In this document: positions 6,169-12,211 of the stretch, one piece after another
How positions within the stretch are numbered: the stretch's first letter is position 1
How the letters are laid out: every line of letters begins with the position of its first letter
DNA from: an uncultured Eubacteriales bacterium
Lineage (GTDB): Bacteria; Bacillota; Clostridia; Oscillospirales; CAG-382
Direction of reading: 5' to 3'
NCBI GenBank assembly: GCA_900546385.1
Contig: URCT01000074.1
Span: 1 to 13,030, forward strand
DNA: 13,030 nt
Made by a program: the position numbers and the translations under genes
The notes under the pieces: model-generated
The model's input: the letters and a program-made list of their open reading frames with translations, nothing else
The model's database searches: none
Told to the model about the DNA's origin: nothing

Positions 6169-8274
6169 ATGATGAAAAATAACGGAAAAACCATTCTGTT
6201 TTATGTCGTCTTGATTATCGTTATCCTTTTTGCTTCGTATTTCTTGCTCGGCACCAAAGAGGAAAAGCCGCCGGAATACAGCGAAATCGTCACGATGTTC
6301 GAAAACGGCGAGGTGGAAGCCTATAACGTTACCGCCGGAAACGTTTTGGACATCAAAACGCGCGATAAGACAAATTCGAGCGGCGTTACCGTCAAGGGCA
6401 AGGAATTTTCGGTCAAACTGCGCAGCCTTGAGCTTTTCGAGCGCGATATCAAGCCGATTGTCTATGCACTCAATCACGATGACGACCCGAATAACGATAT
6501 CACAAGCTACAATTATGAGCCGCCGAAGGAAACCTCTTTGTGGCTCAGCTTCTTACCGTATATCCTTATGATCGTGTTCTTTGTCGTTTTGTGGTTTTTC
6601 GCCATGAATTCGGCTATGGGCGGCAAGGGCGGCAAAATCAATTCCTTCGGAAAATCCCGCGCACGCGTCAACCTCGGCGGCAAAAACAAAGTGATGTTTA
6701 CCGATGTGGCCGGTGCGGATGAGGAAAAAGAAGAATTGAAAGAAGTCGTGGACTTCTTGAAGAATCCGAAAAAGTTTACCGAGCTTGGTGCAAAAATTCC
6801 GCGCGGCGTGCTGCTTGTCGGCCCTCCCGGCACGGGTAAAACGCTGCTTGCCAAGGCAGTCGCCGGAGAAGCGAATGTGCCGTTCTTCTCGATTTCCGGT
6901 TCGGATTTCGTGGAAATGTATGTCGGTGTGGGTGCGTCGCGTGTACGTGACCTTTTCGACACGGCCAAAAAAACCGCGCCTGCCATCGTCTTTATCGATG
7001 AAATCGACGCAGTCGGCCGCCATCGCGGCGCAGGCTTGGGCGGTGGACATGACGAGCGCGAGCAGACGCTCAACCAACTTCTTGTCGAAATGGACGGTTT
7101 TGCCGAGAACGACGGCATTATCGTGATTGCAGCCACCAACCGCCCGGATATCCTCGATCCGGCACTTCTCCGTCCGGGACGCTTTGACCGTCAGGTCACC
7201 GTCAACTATCCCGATATCCGCGGCAGAGAAGAAATCTTAAAGGTTCATGCCCGCAACAAACCGCTCGAAAAGGATGTCGATCTGTCGGTCATCGCCAAAA
7301 CCACCGCCGGCTTTACCGGTGCGGATCTTGCCAACCTCTTGAACGAAGCCGCCCTTCTTGCGGCACGCAAATCCAAGCACCTTATCGGCATGAAAGAGTT
7401 AGAAGAAGCCATGGTCAAGGTCATTGTCGGACCGCATAAAAAATCCAAGGTCATTTCGGATAAGAGCAAAAAACTCACGGCTTATCATGAAGCCGGTCAT
7501 GCCGTGGCGTCCTTCTTCCTTCCGGGTCATGACGAGGTTCATCAGATTTCCATCATTCCGGCCGGCCGTGCCGGCGGCTATACGCTGTATCTGCCCAAAG
7601 AAGACCGCGACTATATGTCCAAGGGCGATATGGAAAACGAGCTTGTGTCCCTGCTCGGCGGCCGCGTTGCCGAAAAGCTGACGCTTGACGATATCTCGAC
7701 CGGTGCCTCCAACGACATCCAGCGCGCCACCGATATCGCGCGCAGCATGGTCACCAAATACGGTATGAGCGAAGCCTTAGGCCCGATCGTTTACGGTGAA
7801 AACCAAGAGGAAGTCTTCTTGGGCATGAGCATGACGCATTCGCGCAACTACTCCGAAACGGTTGCTGCGGAAATTGACGCAGAAGTTCGTGCCGTCATCG
7901 AGCGTGCATACCGCCGCACGGAGAAGATTTTAAGCGAAAACATGGAAAAACTCACGTTTATTGCCGAATACCTCATTACGCATGAATTGATGGACGAAGA
8001 TCAGTTCCGCGCCGTGATGAACGGCAATCCGACCGTCGAGGAACTTGAAGAAATCGCCAAACAGAAAAACGATAACAGCGATAAGCAGAACGCCGACGCA
8101 CACATCGTGAAAGCCAAAAAATCCGAAAAAGCCGCTGCTATGCCGGAATCGGAGGACGGCGACAACGCCGCACGCGACAATATCCGCCGCCGCATTGCCG
8201 AAGAAAGCCAAGAGATGGCATCGGATACGGATGACACGGCCGACAGCGATACGCCGGACAATTCCGATAAATAA
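6169..8274 (+). CDS. ftsH: ATP-dependent zinc metalloprotease FtsH
   Basis: Membrane-anchored AAA+ protease that extracts and degrades membrane and short-lived cytosolic proteins. The 701 residues show a first transmembrane segment (about 8-27), an extracytoplasmic loop (28-125), a second transmembrane segment (about 126-146), Walker A GPPGTGKT (218-225), pore loop FVEMYVGVG (247-255, Tyr251 where Phe is usual), Walker B IVFIDEID (273-280), the second region of homology ending LLRPGRFDR (arginines 335 and 338) and the zinc site HEAGH (440-444) with Asp516 as likely third ligand. From about 630 a charged tail of some 70 residues varies in the family. The ATG at 6169 is chosen because AGGAG lies nine bases upstream; the frame is open to 5986 but that part is tilS sequence. 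It is probably co-transcribed with tilS. Confidence 0.97.
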   Translation: MMKNNGKTILFYVVLIIVILFASYFLLGTKEEKPPEYSEIVTMFENGEVEAYNVTAGNVLDIKTRDKTNSSGVTVKGKEFSVKLRSLELFERDIKPIVYALNHDDDPNNDITSYNYEPPKETSLWLSFLPYILMIVFFVVLWFFAMNSAMGGKGGKINSFGKSRARVNLGGKNKVMFTDVAGADEEKEELKEVVDFLKNPKKFTELGAKIPRGVLLVGPPGTGKTLLAKAVAGEANVPFFSISGSDFVEMYVGVGASRVRDLFDTAKKTAPAIVFIDEIDAVGRHRGAGLGGGHDEREQTLNQLLVEMDGFAENDGIIVIAATNRPDILDPALLRPGRFDRQVTVNYPDIRGREEILKVHARNKPLEKDVDLSVIAKTTAGFTGADLANLLNEAALLAARKSKHLIGMKELEEAMVKVIVGPHKKSKVISDKSKKLTAYHEAGHAVASFFLPGHDEVHQISIIPAGRAGGYTLYLPKEDRDYMSKGDMENELVSLLGGRVAEKLTLDDISTGASNDIQRATDIARSMVTKYGMSEALGPIVYGENQEEVFLGMSMTHSRNYSETVAAEIDAEVRAVIERAYRRTEKILSENMEKLTFIAEYLITHELMDEDQFRAVMNGNPTVEELEEIAKQKNDNSDKQNADAHIVKAKKSEKAAAMPESEDGDNAARDNIRRRIAEESQEMASDTDDTADSDTPDNSDK

Positions 8275-8280
8275 GACAAT

Positions 8281-9180
8281 ATGAATCACGTACAGAATAC
8301 AGGGACGCCGCAAGCGGCGTCCCTTCTCCAAAAAAACAAGCTTCCGCCGAAAGTGGCGGCTATCCATGACGTTTCCTGCATCGGCCGGTGCGCGGCGACC
8401 GTGATTTTGCCGGTGCTTTCCGTCTGCGGCAACCAGGTGTGTCCGCTGCCGACGGCACTGTTGTCCACACATACGGGCGGCTATACAGGCTTTACCTTTC
8501 TTGACCTGACAAGCGAAATGCCGAAAATCGCCGCGCATTGGGAAACGCTTGACACCGTGTTTGACGCGGTATATTCCGGCTTTTTGGGCAGTGCCGATCA
8601 AATCGAAATCGTCCGCACCTTTGCTAAAAAAGCCAAAGAGCGCAATCCCGCCTGCCTGTTCCTTGCCGATCCGGTCATGGGCGACGACGGAACGACCTAT
8701 GCCACCTATACGCCCGAAATGTGCCGCCGGACGCGTCAGCTGATTGCGGATGCCGATATCATCACGCCGAACCTGACCGAAGCGTGTATCCTTTTGGATA
8801 TGCCGTATGATAGGCAAAAAACAGAAGCCGAGCTTTGTGCGATGGCAAAAAAGCTGTCAAAGCTGTGTAAAGGGCTTGTGTTCATCACAGGCGTCCACCG
8901 GGATGCAGACGATACGGTCGGCGTGGTGTATTACGACAAGAAAACCGACCGGTTCGGCACGTATTTCACGCCGCGCGATCCGAAAAATTATCCCGGAACC
9001 GGCGATGTGTTCGCGTCGGTCATTCTTGCCGGTGCGCTTGCCGGTCTTTCGCCGGAGGTGACAGCCGCCAAAGCGTGCGATTTTATCTGTGAAGCTTCAC
9101 ACGCGACGACCATGCTCGGCACGCCGGTGCGTGAGGGCTTGGCGATCGAACCGCTTCTCGGAAGGCTGATAAGCGGATAA
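8281..9180 (+). CDS. Pyridoxine/pyridoxal/pyridoxamine kinase (ribokinase fold)
   Basis: A PdxK/PdxY-type vitamin B6 kinase (COG2240), making the 5'-phosphates of pyridoxine, pyridoxal or pyridoxamine in salvage. Marks are KVAAIHDVSCIGRCA (24-38) with the usual N-terminal strand, LSTHTGGYTG (61-70), DPVMGDDG (130-137), the nucleotide-side ITPNLTEA (161-168) and the catalytic PGTGDVFAS (238-246, Asp242). The product is 299 residues from the only ATG, but homologues begin near residue 24, and codons 8-15 lie in a perfect hairpin (8301-8324). There is no ribosome site before the ATG at 8281. A GTG at 8353 (residue 25) would give the standard N-terminus but also lacks one. The start is thus unresolved. 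It lies six bases after ftsH and ends at a bidirectional terminator. Confidence 0.88.
   Translation: MNHVQNTGTPQAASLLQKNKLPPKVAAIHDVSCIGRCAATVILPVLSVCGNQVCPLPTALLSTHTGGYTGFTFLDLTSEMPKIAAHWETLDTVFDAVYSGFLGSADQIEIVRTFAKKAKERNPACLFLADPVMGDDGTTYATYTPEMCRRTRQLIADADIITPNLTEACILLDMPYDRQKTEAELCAMAKKLSKLCKGLVFITGVHRDADDTVGVVYYDKKTDRFGTYFTPRDPKNYPGTGDVFASVILAGALAGLSPEVTAAKACDFICEASHATTMLGTPVREGLAIEPLLGRLISG
8301..8324 (+). repeat. Perfect GC-rich hairpin at the 5' end of the B6 kinase gene (possible ftsH terminator)
   Basis: Two 11-base arms, AGGGACGCCGC (8301-8311) and GCGGCGTCCCT (8314-8324), are exact complements around AA, so the RNA can form a 10-bp stem with a CAAG loop. It begins 26 bases after the ftsH stop, where a terminator would be expected. 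The following bases are TTCTCC and then an A run, so the U tract of a classic intrinsic terminator is weak. It could be a terminator, an mRNA 3'-end stabiliser or a translation control element. Confidence 0.6.
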
Positions 9181-9186
9181 TTCACG

Positions 9187-9222
9187 AAAACGGTCTGCGG
9201 CGCGCTCCGACAGACCGTTTTT
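9187..9222. terminator. Bidirectional intrinsic terminator between the B6 kinase and rubrerythrin genes
   Basis: The arms AAAACGGTCTG (9187-9197) and CAGACCGTTTT (9211-9221) pair, and CGG (9198-9200) with CCG (9207-9209) can extend the stem past a bulged A. The stem is followed by a T run on the plus strand and by a T run on the minus strand, so it serves both convergent genes. The rubrerythrin stop codon (9223-9221) touches the T run, so the stem lies directly after both genes. Confidence 0.88.
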
Positions 9223-9775
9223 AACAGTCTTCGGCTTTATCGAAAAAGCCTTTCGGATAGGAGCACAGCGGGCACCGTTCGGGCGGCTCGTTGCCTTTGG
9301 TGCGGTAGCCGCAGTTGGAGCAGATCCACACGGTGTCGGCGTTTCCGGTATATAGCTTTCCGTCGCGCAAAGCGTCGGCCATTTTGGCAAATGCCGCGGC
9401 ATGACTTGCTTCCACCGAACCGGTCATGGCGAATTTCTGCGAAATTTCGTCAAAGCCTTCCTCTTTGGCCACACGTGCCGCGTCCGGATAAAAGGTTTTG
9501 CTTTCAAAGCGTTCGCCCGAAAGCGCGTTTTCTAAGTTTTCTTCGCACGAGCCGAGTACGTCCAAATAGCCGTACCACAGCTCGGCGTGTTCTTTTTCGT
9601 TGCCGGCAGTCTTGGTAAATAAGTGCCGAATGGGTTCATAGCCCTCTTCACCGGCAAGTCCGGCGAATAACATATATTTTGTAAACGCTTGCGCTTCACC
9701 GCGAGCCGCCTGTTTTAACAGCTCTTCGGTTTTGGTTCCGGCAAGCGCGTTTTGAACGGTTTTGGATGTATCCAT
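9221..9775 (-). CDS. Rubrerythrin
   Basis: Cytosolic diiron protein that reduces hydrogen peroxide in anaerobes. The 184 residues comprise a ferritin-like four-helix domain (about 15-140) and a C-terminal rubredoxin domain with CSNC (152-155) and CPLC (168-171) that bind one iron. Diiron ligands match Desulfovibrio rubrerythrin as Glu27 (GEAQA), Glu60 and His63 (NEKEH), Glu91, and Glu122 with His125 (EASH). The canonical EYTEMYP motif reads ESKTFYP here, so the glutamate equivalent to Glu97 is Thr94; codons were checked. The start is the ATG at 9775 with AAAGGA eight bases upstream; the frame is open 44 codons further but those lack family similarity and a ribosome site. It is a single-gene unit facing scpB, with a palindrome 32-48 bases upstream. 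Confidence 0.94.
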   Translation of the reverse strand: MDTSKTVQNALAGTKTEELLKQAARGEAQAFTKYMLFAGLAGEEGYEPIRHLFTKTAGNEKEHAELWYGYLDVLGSCEENLENALSGERFESKTFYPDAARVAKEEGFDEISQKFAMTGSVEASHAAAFAKMADALRDGKLYTGNADTVWICSNCGYRTKGNEPPERCPLCSYPKGFFDKAEDC

Positions 9776-9806
9776 GGAAATTTTCCTTTCGTCGAGAAGA
9801 TCCTTA

Positions 9807-9823
9807 AAAGGCGTAACGCCTTT
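9807..9823. promoter_or_regulatory. 17-bp palindrome upstream of rubrerythrin, candidate operator or leader hairpin
   Basis: AAAGGCGT-A-ACGCCTTT is a perfect inverted repeat with a single central base. On the minus strand it lies 32-48 bases before the rubrerythrin start, just downstream of a possible -10 box, where a repressor would block transcription. As RNA it could form a 7-bp stem with a TTA loop followed by TTTT, a short attenuator-like hairpin. It does not match the PerR or Fur consensus I know. The symmetry is clear; its function is inferred. Confidence 0.45.
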
Positions 9824-9830
9824 CGTTTTC

Positions 9831-9860
9831 AGAATATGCCGCGCCTTTCTCATGCGTGAA
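9831..9860 (-). promoter_or_regulatory. Weak candidate promoter of the rubrerythrin gene
   Basis: TTCACG at 9860-9855, an 18-base spacer and TATTCT at 9836-9831 on the minus strand each match the sigma-A consensus at four of six bases. Transcription would start near 9824, at the edge of the palindrome. This is the best candidate I found in the gap, but it is not strong. Confidence 0.3.
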
Positions 9861-9901
9861 ACAGCCTTTTTGCGCTCTTGCGGCTCTGCCGGAAAAAAGA
9901 C

Positions 9902-9930
9902 TTGCAAAAACAGGCAGTTTGTGGTATTAT
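9902..9930 (+). promoter_or_regulatory. Probable promoter of the scpB operon (extended -10)
   Basis: TTGCAA at 9902-9907, a 17-base spacer and TATTAT at 9925-9930 preceded by TGG. An overlapping TATAAT (9928-9933) is a perfect -10 but would need a 20-base spacer. The start would be near 9937, with a leader under 30 bases before AGGAG at 9951-9955. Confidence 0.65.
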
Positions 9931-9964
9931 AATATGAAACCTTTTGAAAAAGGAGCTAAAAATT

Positions 9965-10747
9965 TTGTCGGCCGAAAAAGAATATCAAACCGAGCTTTTG
10001 TGCGACCAAGACTATTTCACCAAAGCCGCCGAAGCCGCGCTGTTTGCCTATGGCAGTCCCATCAGCTTTGAAAAGTTAGCCGAAGCCATCGGCGCACGGG
10101 TGGAGGACGTTCCGAAAATTTTGAATGCCATGATGCCGCGCTATAAGGATTCCGCCATCGAAGTGCTGATTTTGGGACGTGCGGCACAGCTTGTCACCAA
10201 AAACGAATATGCCGAAATCGTGCGCAACACCTTGGAAATCCGCCGCAGCCAGCCGCTGTCGCGCGCCGCGCTTGAGGTGCTTTCCATCATTGCCTATAAC
10301 CAACCGGCCACACGTGCGCTTGTGGATAAAGTCAGAGGCATCGAATCGCCGTCGGTCATTCTTTCGCTCTGTGATAAGGGACTTATCGAGGAAAAGGGGC
10401 GACTGGACGCGCCGGGCAGACCTATGCTGTACGGCACGACACCGGCGTTTTTACGCACCTTCGGTCTCGAATCCATCGAAGACCTCGAACAGATTCCGGA
10501 GCTTGCCTCGTTCACCGAACAGATCAACGAGCATAAAAACGAGCTTCTCTTAGCCGAAAAACGCGAATCGCAAAAGACCATTCCCGGTCAGCTTGCTTTG
10601 GAGGAAGCACCGGACACATCCGCCTCGGAAGCTGTCGTTACCGAAGCGGATGAGCATTCCGACAGCGAAGAAGATCCGGCACCGCCGGAAAATACGGGAA
10701 TTCCCGAAACAGCCGAAAATACGGAGGAAACCCATGCATCCGAATGA
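9965..10747 (+). CDS. scpB: Segregation and condensation protein B
   Basis: ScpB partners ScpA and the SMC ATPase in the condensin complex that compacts and segregates the chromosome. The 260-residue product has two winged-helix domains (about 18-95 and 98-175), with PLSRAALEVLSIIAYNQPAT (97-116) and DAPGRPMLYGTTPAFLRTFG (148-167) as family signatures. From about 205 a glutamate-rich, low-complexity tail follows, longer than in many homologues. The TTG at 9965 is chosen because AGGAG ends nine bases upstream and precedes no other good start; a TTG at 9944 in frame would leave that site inside the gene. The usual partner gene scpA is not next to it in this window. The last 14 bases overlap the acetyltransferase gene. 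Confidence 0.94.
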   Translation: MSAEKEYQTELLCDQDYFTKAAEAALFAYGSPISFEKLAEAIGARVEDVPKILNAMMPRYKDSAIEVLILGRAAQLVTKNEYAEIVRNTLEIRRSQPLSRAALEVLSIIAYNQPATRALVDKVRGIESPSVILSLCDKGLIEEKGRLDAPGRPMLYGTTPAFLRTFGLESIEDLEQIPELASFTEQINEHKNELLLAEKRESQKTIPGQLALEEAPDTSASEAVVTEADEHSDSEEDPAPPENTGIPETAENTEETHASE

Positions 10748-11366
10748 ACTTTTACACAGCGGCGAAATCTATGACCCGTCCGAATCCGCTATCATGACCG
10801 AGCAGACAGCGTGCCTTGAAAAGCAGTATGATTTTAATGCCACACGCCCGTCCGAAGGTGCGCGCCGCACGCAGCTTTTGAAAGAAATGTTTGCCGAGAT
10901 CGGCGAAAACTGTTATATCGAGCCGCCGCTTCACGCCAATTGGGGAGGCAAACACGTGCATTTCGGCAAAAACGTGTATGCCAATTTTAACTTAACGCTT
11001 GTGGACGATACGCATATTTATGTCGGCGATGGCACCATGCTTGCGCCGAATGTGGTACTTGCCACGGCGGCTCATCCCATTTTGCCGGAGCTTCGTAAAA
11101 AGCAATATCAGTTCAATCTGCCGGTGCATATCGGCAAAAACTGTTGGCTCGGCGCAGGCGTGATCGTGCTTCCGGGCGTGCATATCGGCGATGACACCGT
11201 TATTGGTGCCGGAAGCGTCGTGACAAAGGATATTCCGTCCGGCGTTGTGGCGGTCGGAAATCCCTGTCGGGTGTTACGCAAGATTTCGGCACATGACCGT
11301 GCGTTTTACTATAAGGATCGCGCCGTGCCGAAAGAATTGCTCGATTCGCAGGAAAAAGGAGAGTAA
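10734..11366 (+). CDS. Sugar O-acetyltransferase (LacA/Maa/NodL family)
   Basis: A left-handed beta-helix acetyltransferase that moves acetyl from acetyl-CoA to a sugar hydroxyl, as galactoside or maltose acetyltransferase. The 210 residues show the Mac N-terminal region (CLEKQYDFNATRP, about 27-39), hexapeptide repeats from about 72 (VHFGKN, IYVGDG, VHIGKN, VHIGDD) and the catalytic histidine in ATAAHP (His114, matching LacA His115). NPCRV (176-180) closes the coil as in the family. The acceptor sugar cannot be told. The ATG at 10734 has GGAGG six bases upstream, inside the scpB 3' end, and the genes overlap by 14 bases. It is an odd metabolic insert between scpB and rsmI. The stop is two bases before the rsmI start. 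Confidence 0.92.
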   Translation: MHPNELLHSGEIYDPSESAIMTEQTACLEKQYDFNATRPSEGARRTQLLKEMFAEIGENCYIEPPLHANWGGKHVHFGKNVYANFNLTLVDDTHIYVGDGTMLAPNVVLATAAHPILPELRKKQYQFNLPVHIGKNCWLGAGVIVLPGVHIGDDTVIGAGSVVTKDIPSGVVAVGNPCRVLRKISAHDRAFYYKDRAVPKELLDSQEKGE

Positions 11367-11368
11367 AC

Positions 11369-12211
11369 GTGGCTTTTGCAGTGGAAAAGGGAACGCTGTA
11401 TGTGGTTCCAACGCCGATCGGCAACCTGTCCGATATGACCGAGCGCGCGCTTGCCGTGTTAAAGGACGTCGATTTTGTGGCTGCCGAGGATACGCGCGTT
11501 TCGGGAAAGCTGTTGAATTTGTTCGACATTCACGCCGATTTCGTCAGCTATCATGAGCATAACAAAGCTTCGCAGGGCGAAAAAATCGTTGAACGCTTGA
11601 AAAATGGCCAAAGCGGCGCGATTGTGACGGACGCCGGAACACCGGCTATCTCCGATCCGGGCGAAGATCTGGTGGCAAAATGCCGCGAAAACGGCGTGAA
11701 CGTTGTGCCGCTTCCGGGTGCGTGCGCCTTTGTGACGGCACTTTCCGCTTCGGGCTTTTCTTCACGCCGCTTTTGCTTCGAGGGCTTTCTGCCGACCGAT
11801 AAAAACGAGCGTGCCGAGGTGCTTGACAGCTATAAAAACGAAAAAAAGACCGTTATCTTTTATGAAGCACCGCACCGTGTTGCCGAAACCGCGAAAATTC
11901 TGTTAGACGCTCTCGGCAATCGCCGTGTCTGCGCGGCACGGGAGCTTACCAAGTTAAACGAAGAGTTTTTCATCGGTTCGCTTTCGGAGTTGTGCGAGAG
12001 CTTTGAAAGCAAAGAGCCGCGCGGCGAATATGTGTTAATCGTGGAGGGCGCGGCAGAAACCGAAGAAGCTTTCTTTGCCGAAATGACGGTTGAACAGCAC
12101 GTGGCGTTTTACGAAAGCCAAGGCCTTTCGCGCATGGATGCGATCAAGGCTTGCGCCAAAGACCGCGGCGTTCCGAAAAACACCGTTTATAAGCAGTTGA
12201 TTCCCTCATGA
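11369..12211 (+). CDS. rsmI: 16S rRNA (cytidine(1402)-2'-O)-methyltransferase
   Basis: RsmI methylates the 2'-hydroxyl of C1402 in the 16S rRNA decoding centre, using S-adenosylmethionine. The 280 residues have the tetrapyrrole-methylase fold: LYVVPTPIGNLSDMTERAL (10-28), AAEDTR (38-43), IVTDAGTPAISDPG (85-98) and VPLPGACA (113-120). FEGFLP (137-142) and YEAPHR follow as expected, and the C-terminal part (about 235-280) contains the small helix-turn-helix-like domain. The GTG at 11369 has AAGGAG seven bases upstream. It starts two bases after the acetyltransferase stop and its TGA overlaps the next ATG, so it is well inside an operon. Confidence 0.96.
   Translation: MAFAVEKGTLYVVPTPIGNLSDMTERALAVLKDVDFVAAEDTRVSGKLLNLFDIHADFVSYHEHNKASQGEKIVERLKNGQSGAIVTDAGTPAISDPGEDLVAKCRENGVNVVPLPGACAFVTALSASGFSSRRFCFEGFLPTDKNERAEVLDSYKNEKKTVIFYEAPHRVAETAKILLDALGNRRVCAARELTKLNEEFFIGSLSELCESFESKEPRGEYVLIVEGAAETEEAFFAEMTVEQHVAFYESQGLSRMDAIKACAKDRGVPKNTVYKQLIPS

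Noticed and set aside
7930..8817. Long minus-strand open frame (295 codons) opposite the end of ftsH and the B6 kinase
   Set aside because: Its translation shows low-complexity Phe/Gly/Arg/His runs with no family signature, no ribosome site, and it spans two unrelated conserved genes and the hairpin; treated as a shadow.
9776..9907. In-frame upstream extension of rubrerythrin (44 codons)
   Set aside because: The added residues do not resemble rubrerythrin, include the palindrome and the promoter region, and the AAAGGA site fits the ATG at 9775.
10593..10733. In-frame upstream extension of the sugar acetyltransferase
   Set aside because: It overlaps the scpB coding tail in another frame; GGAGG six bases before the ATG at 10734 and family length support the shorter gene.
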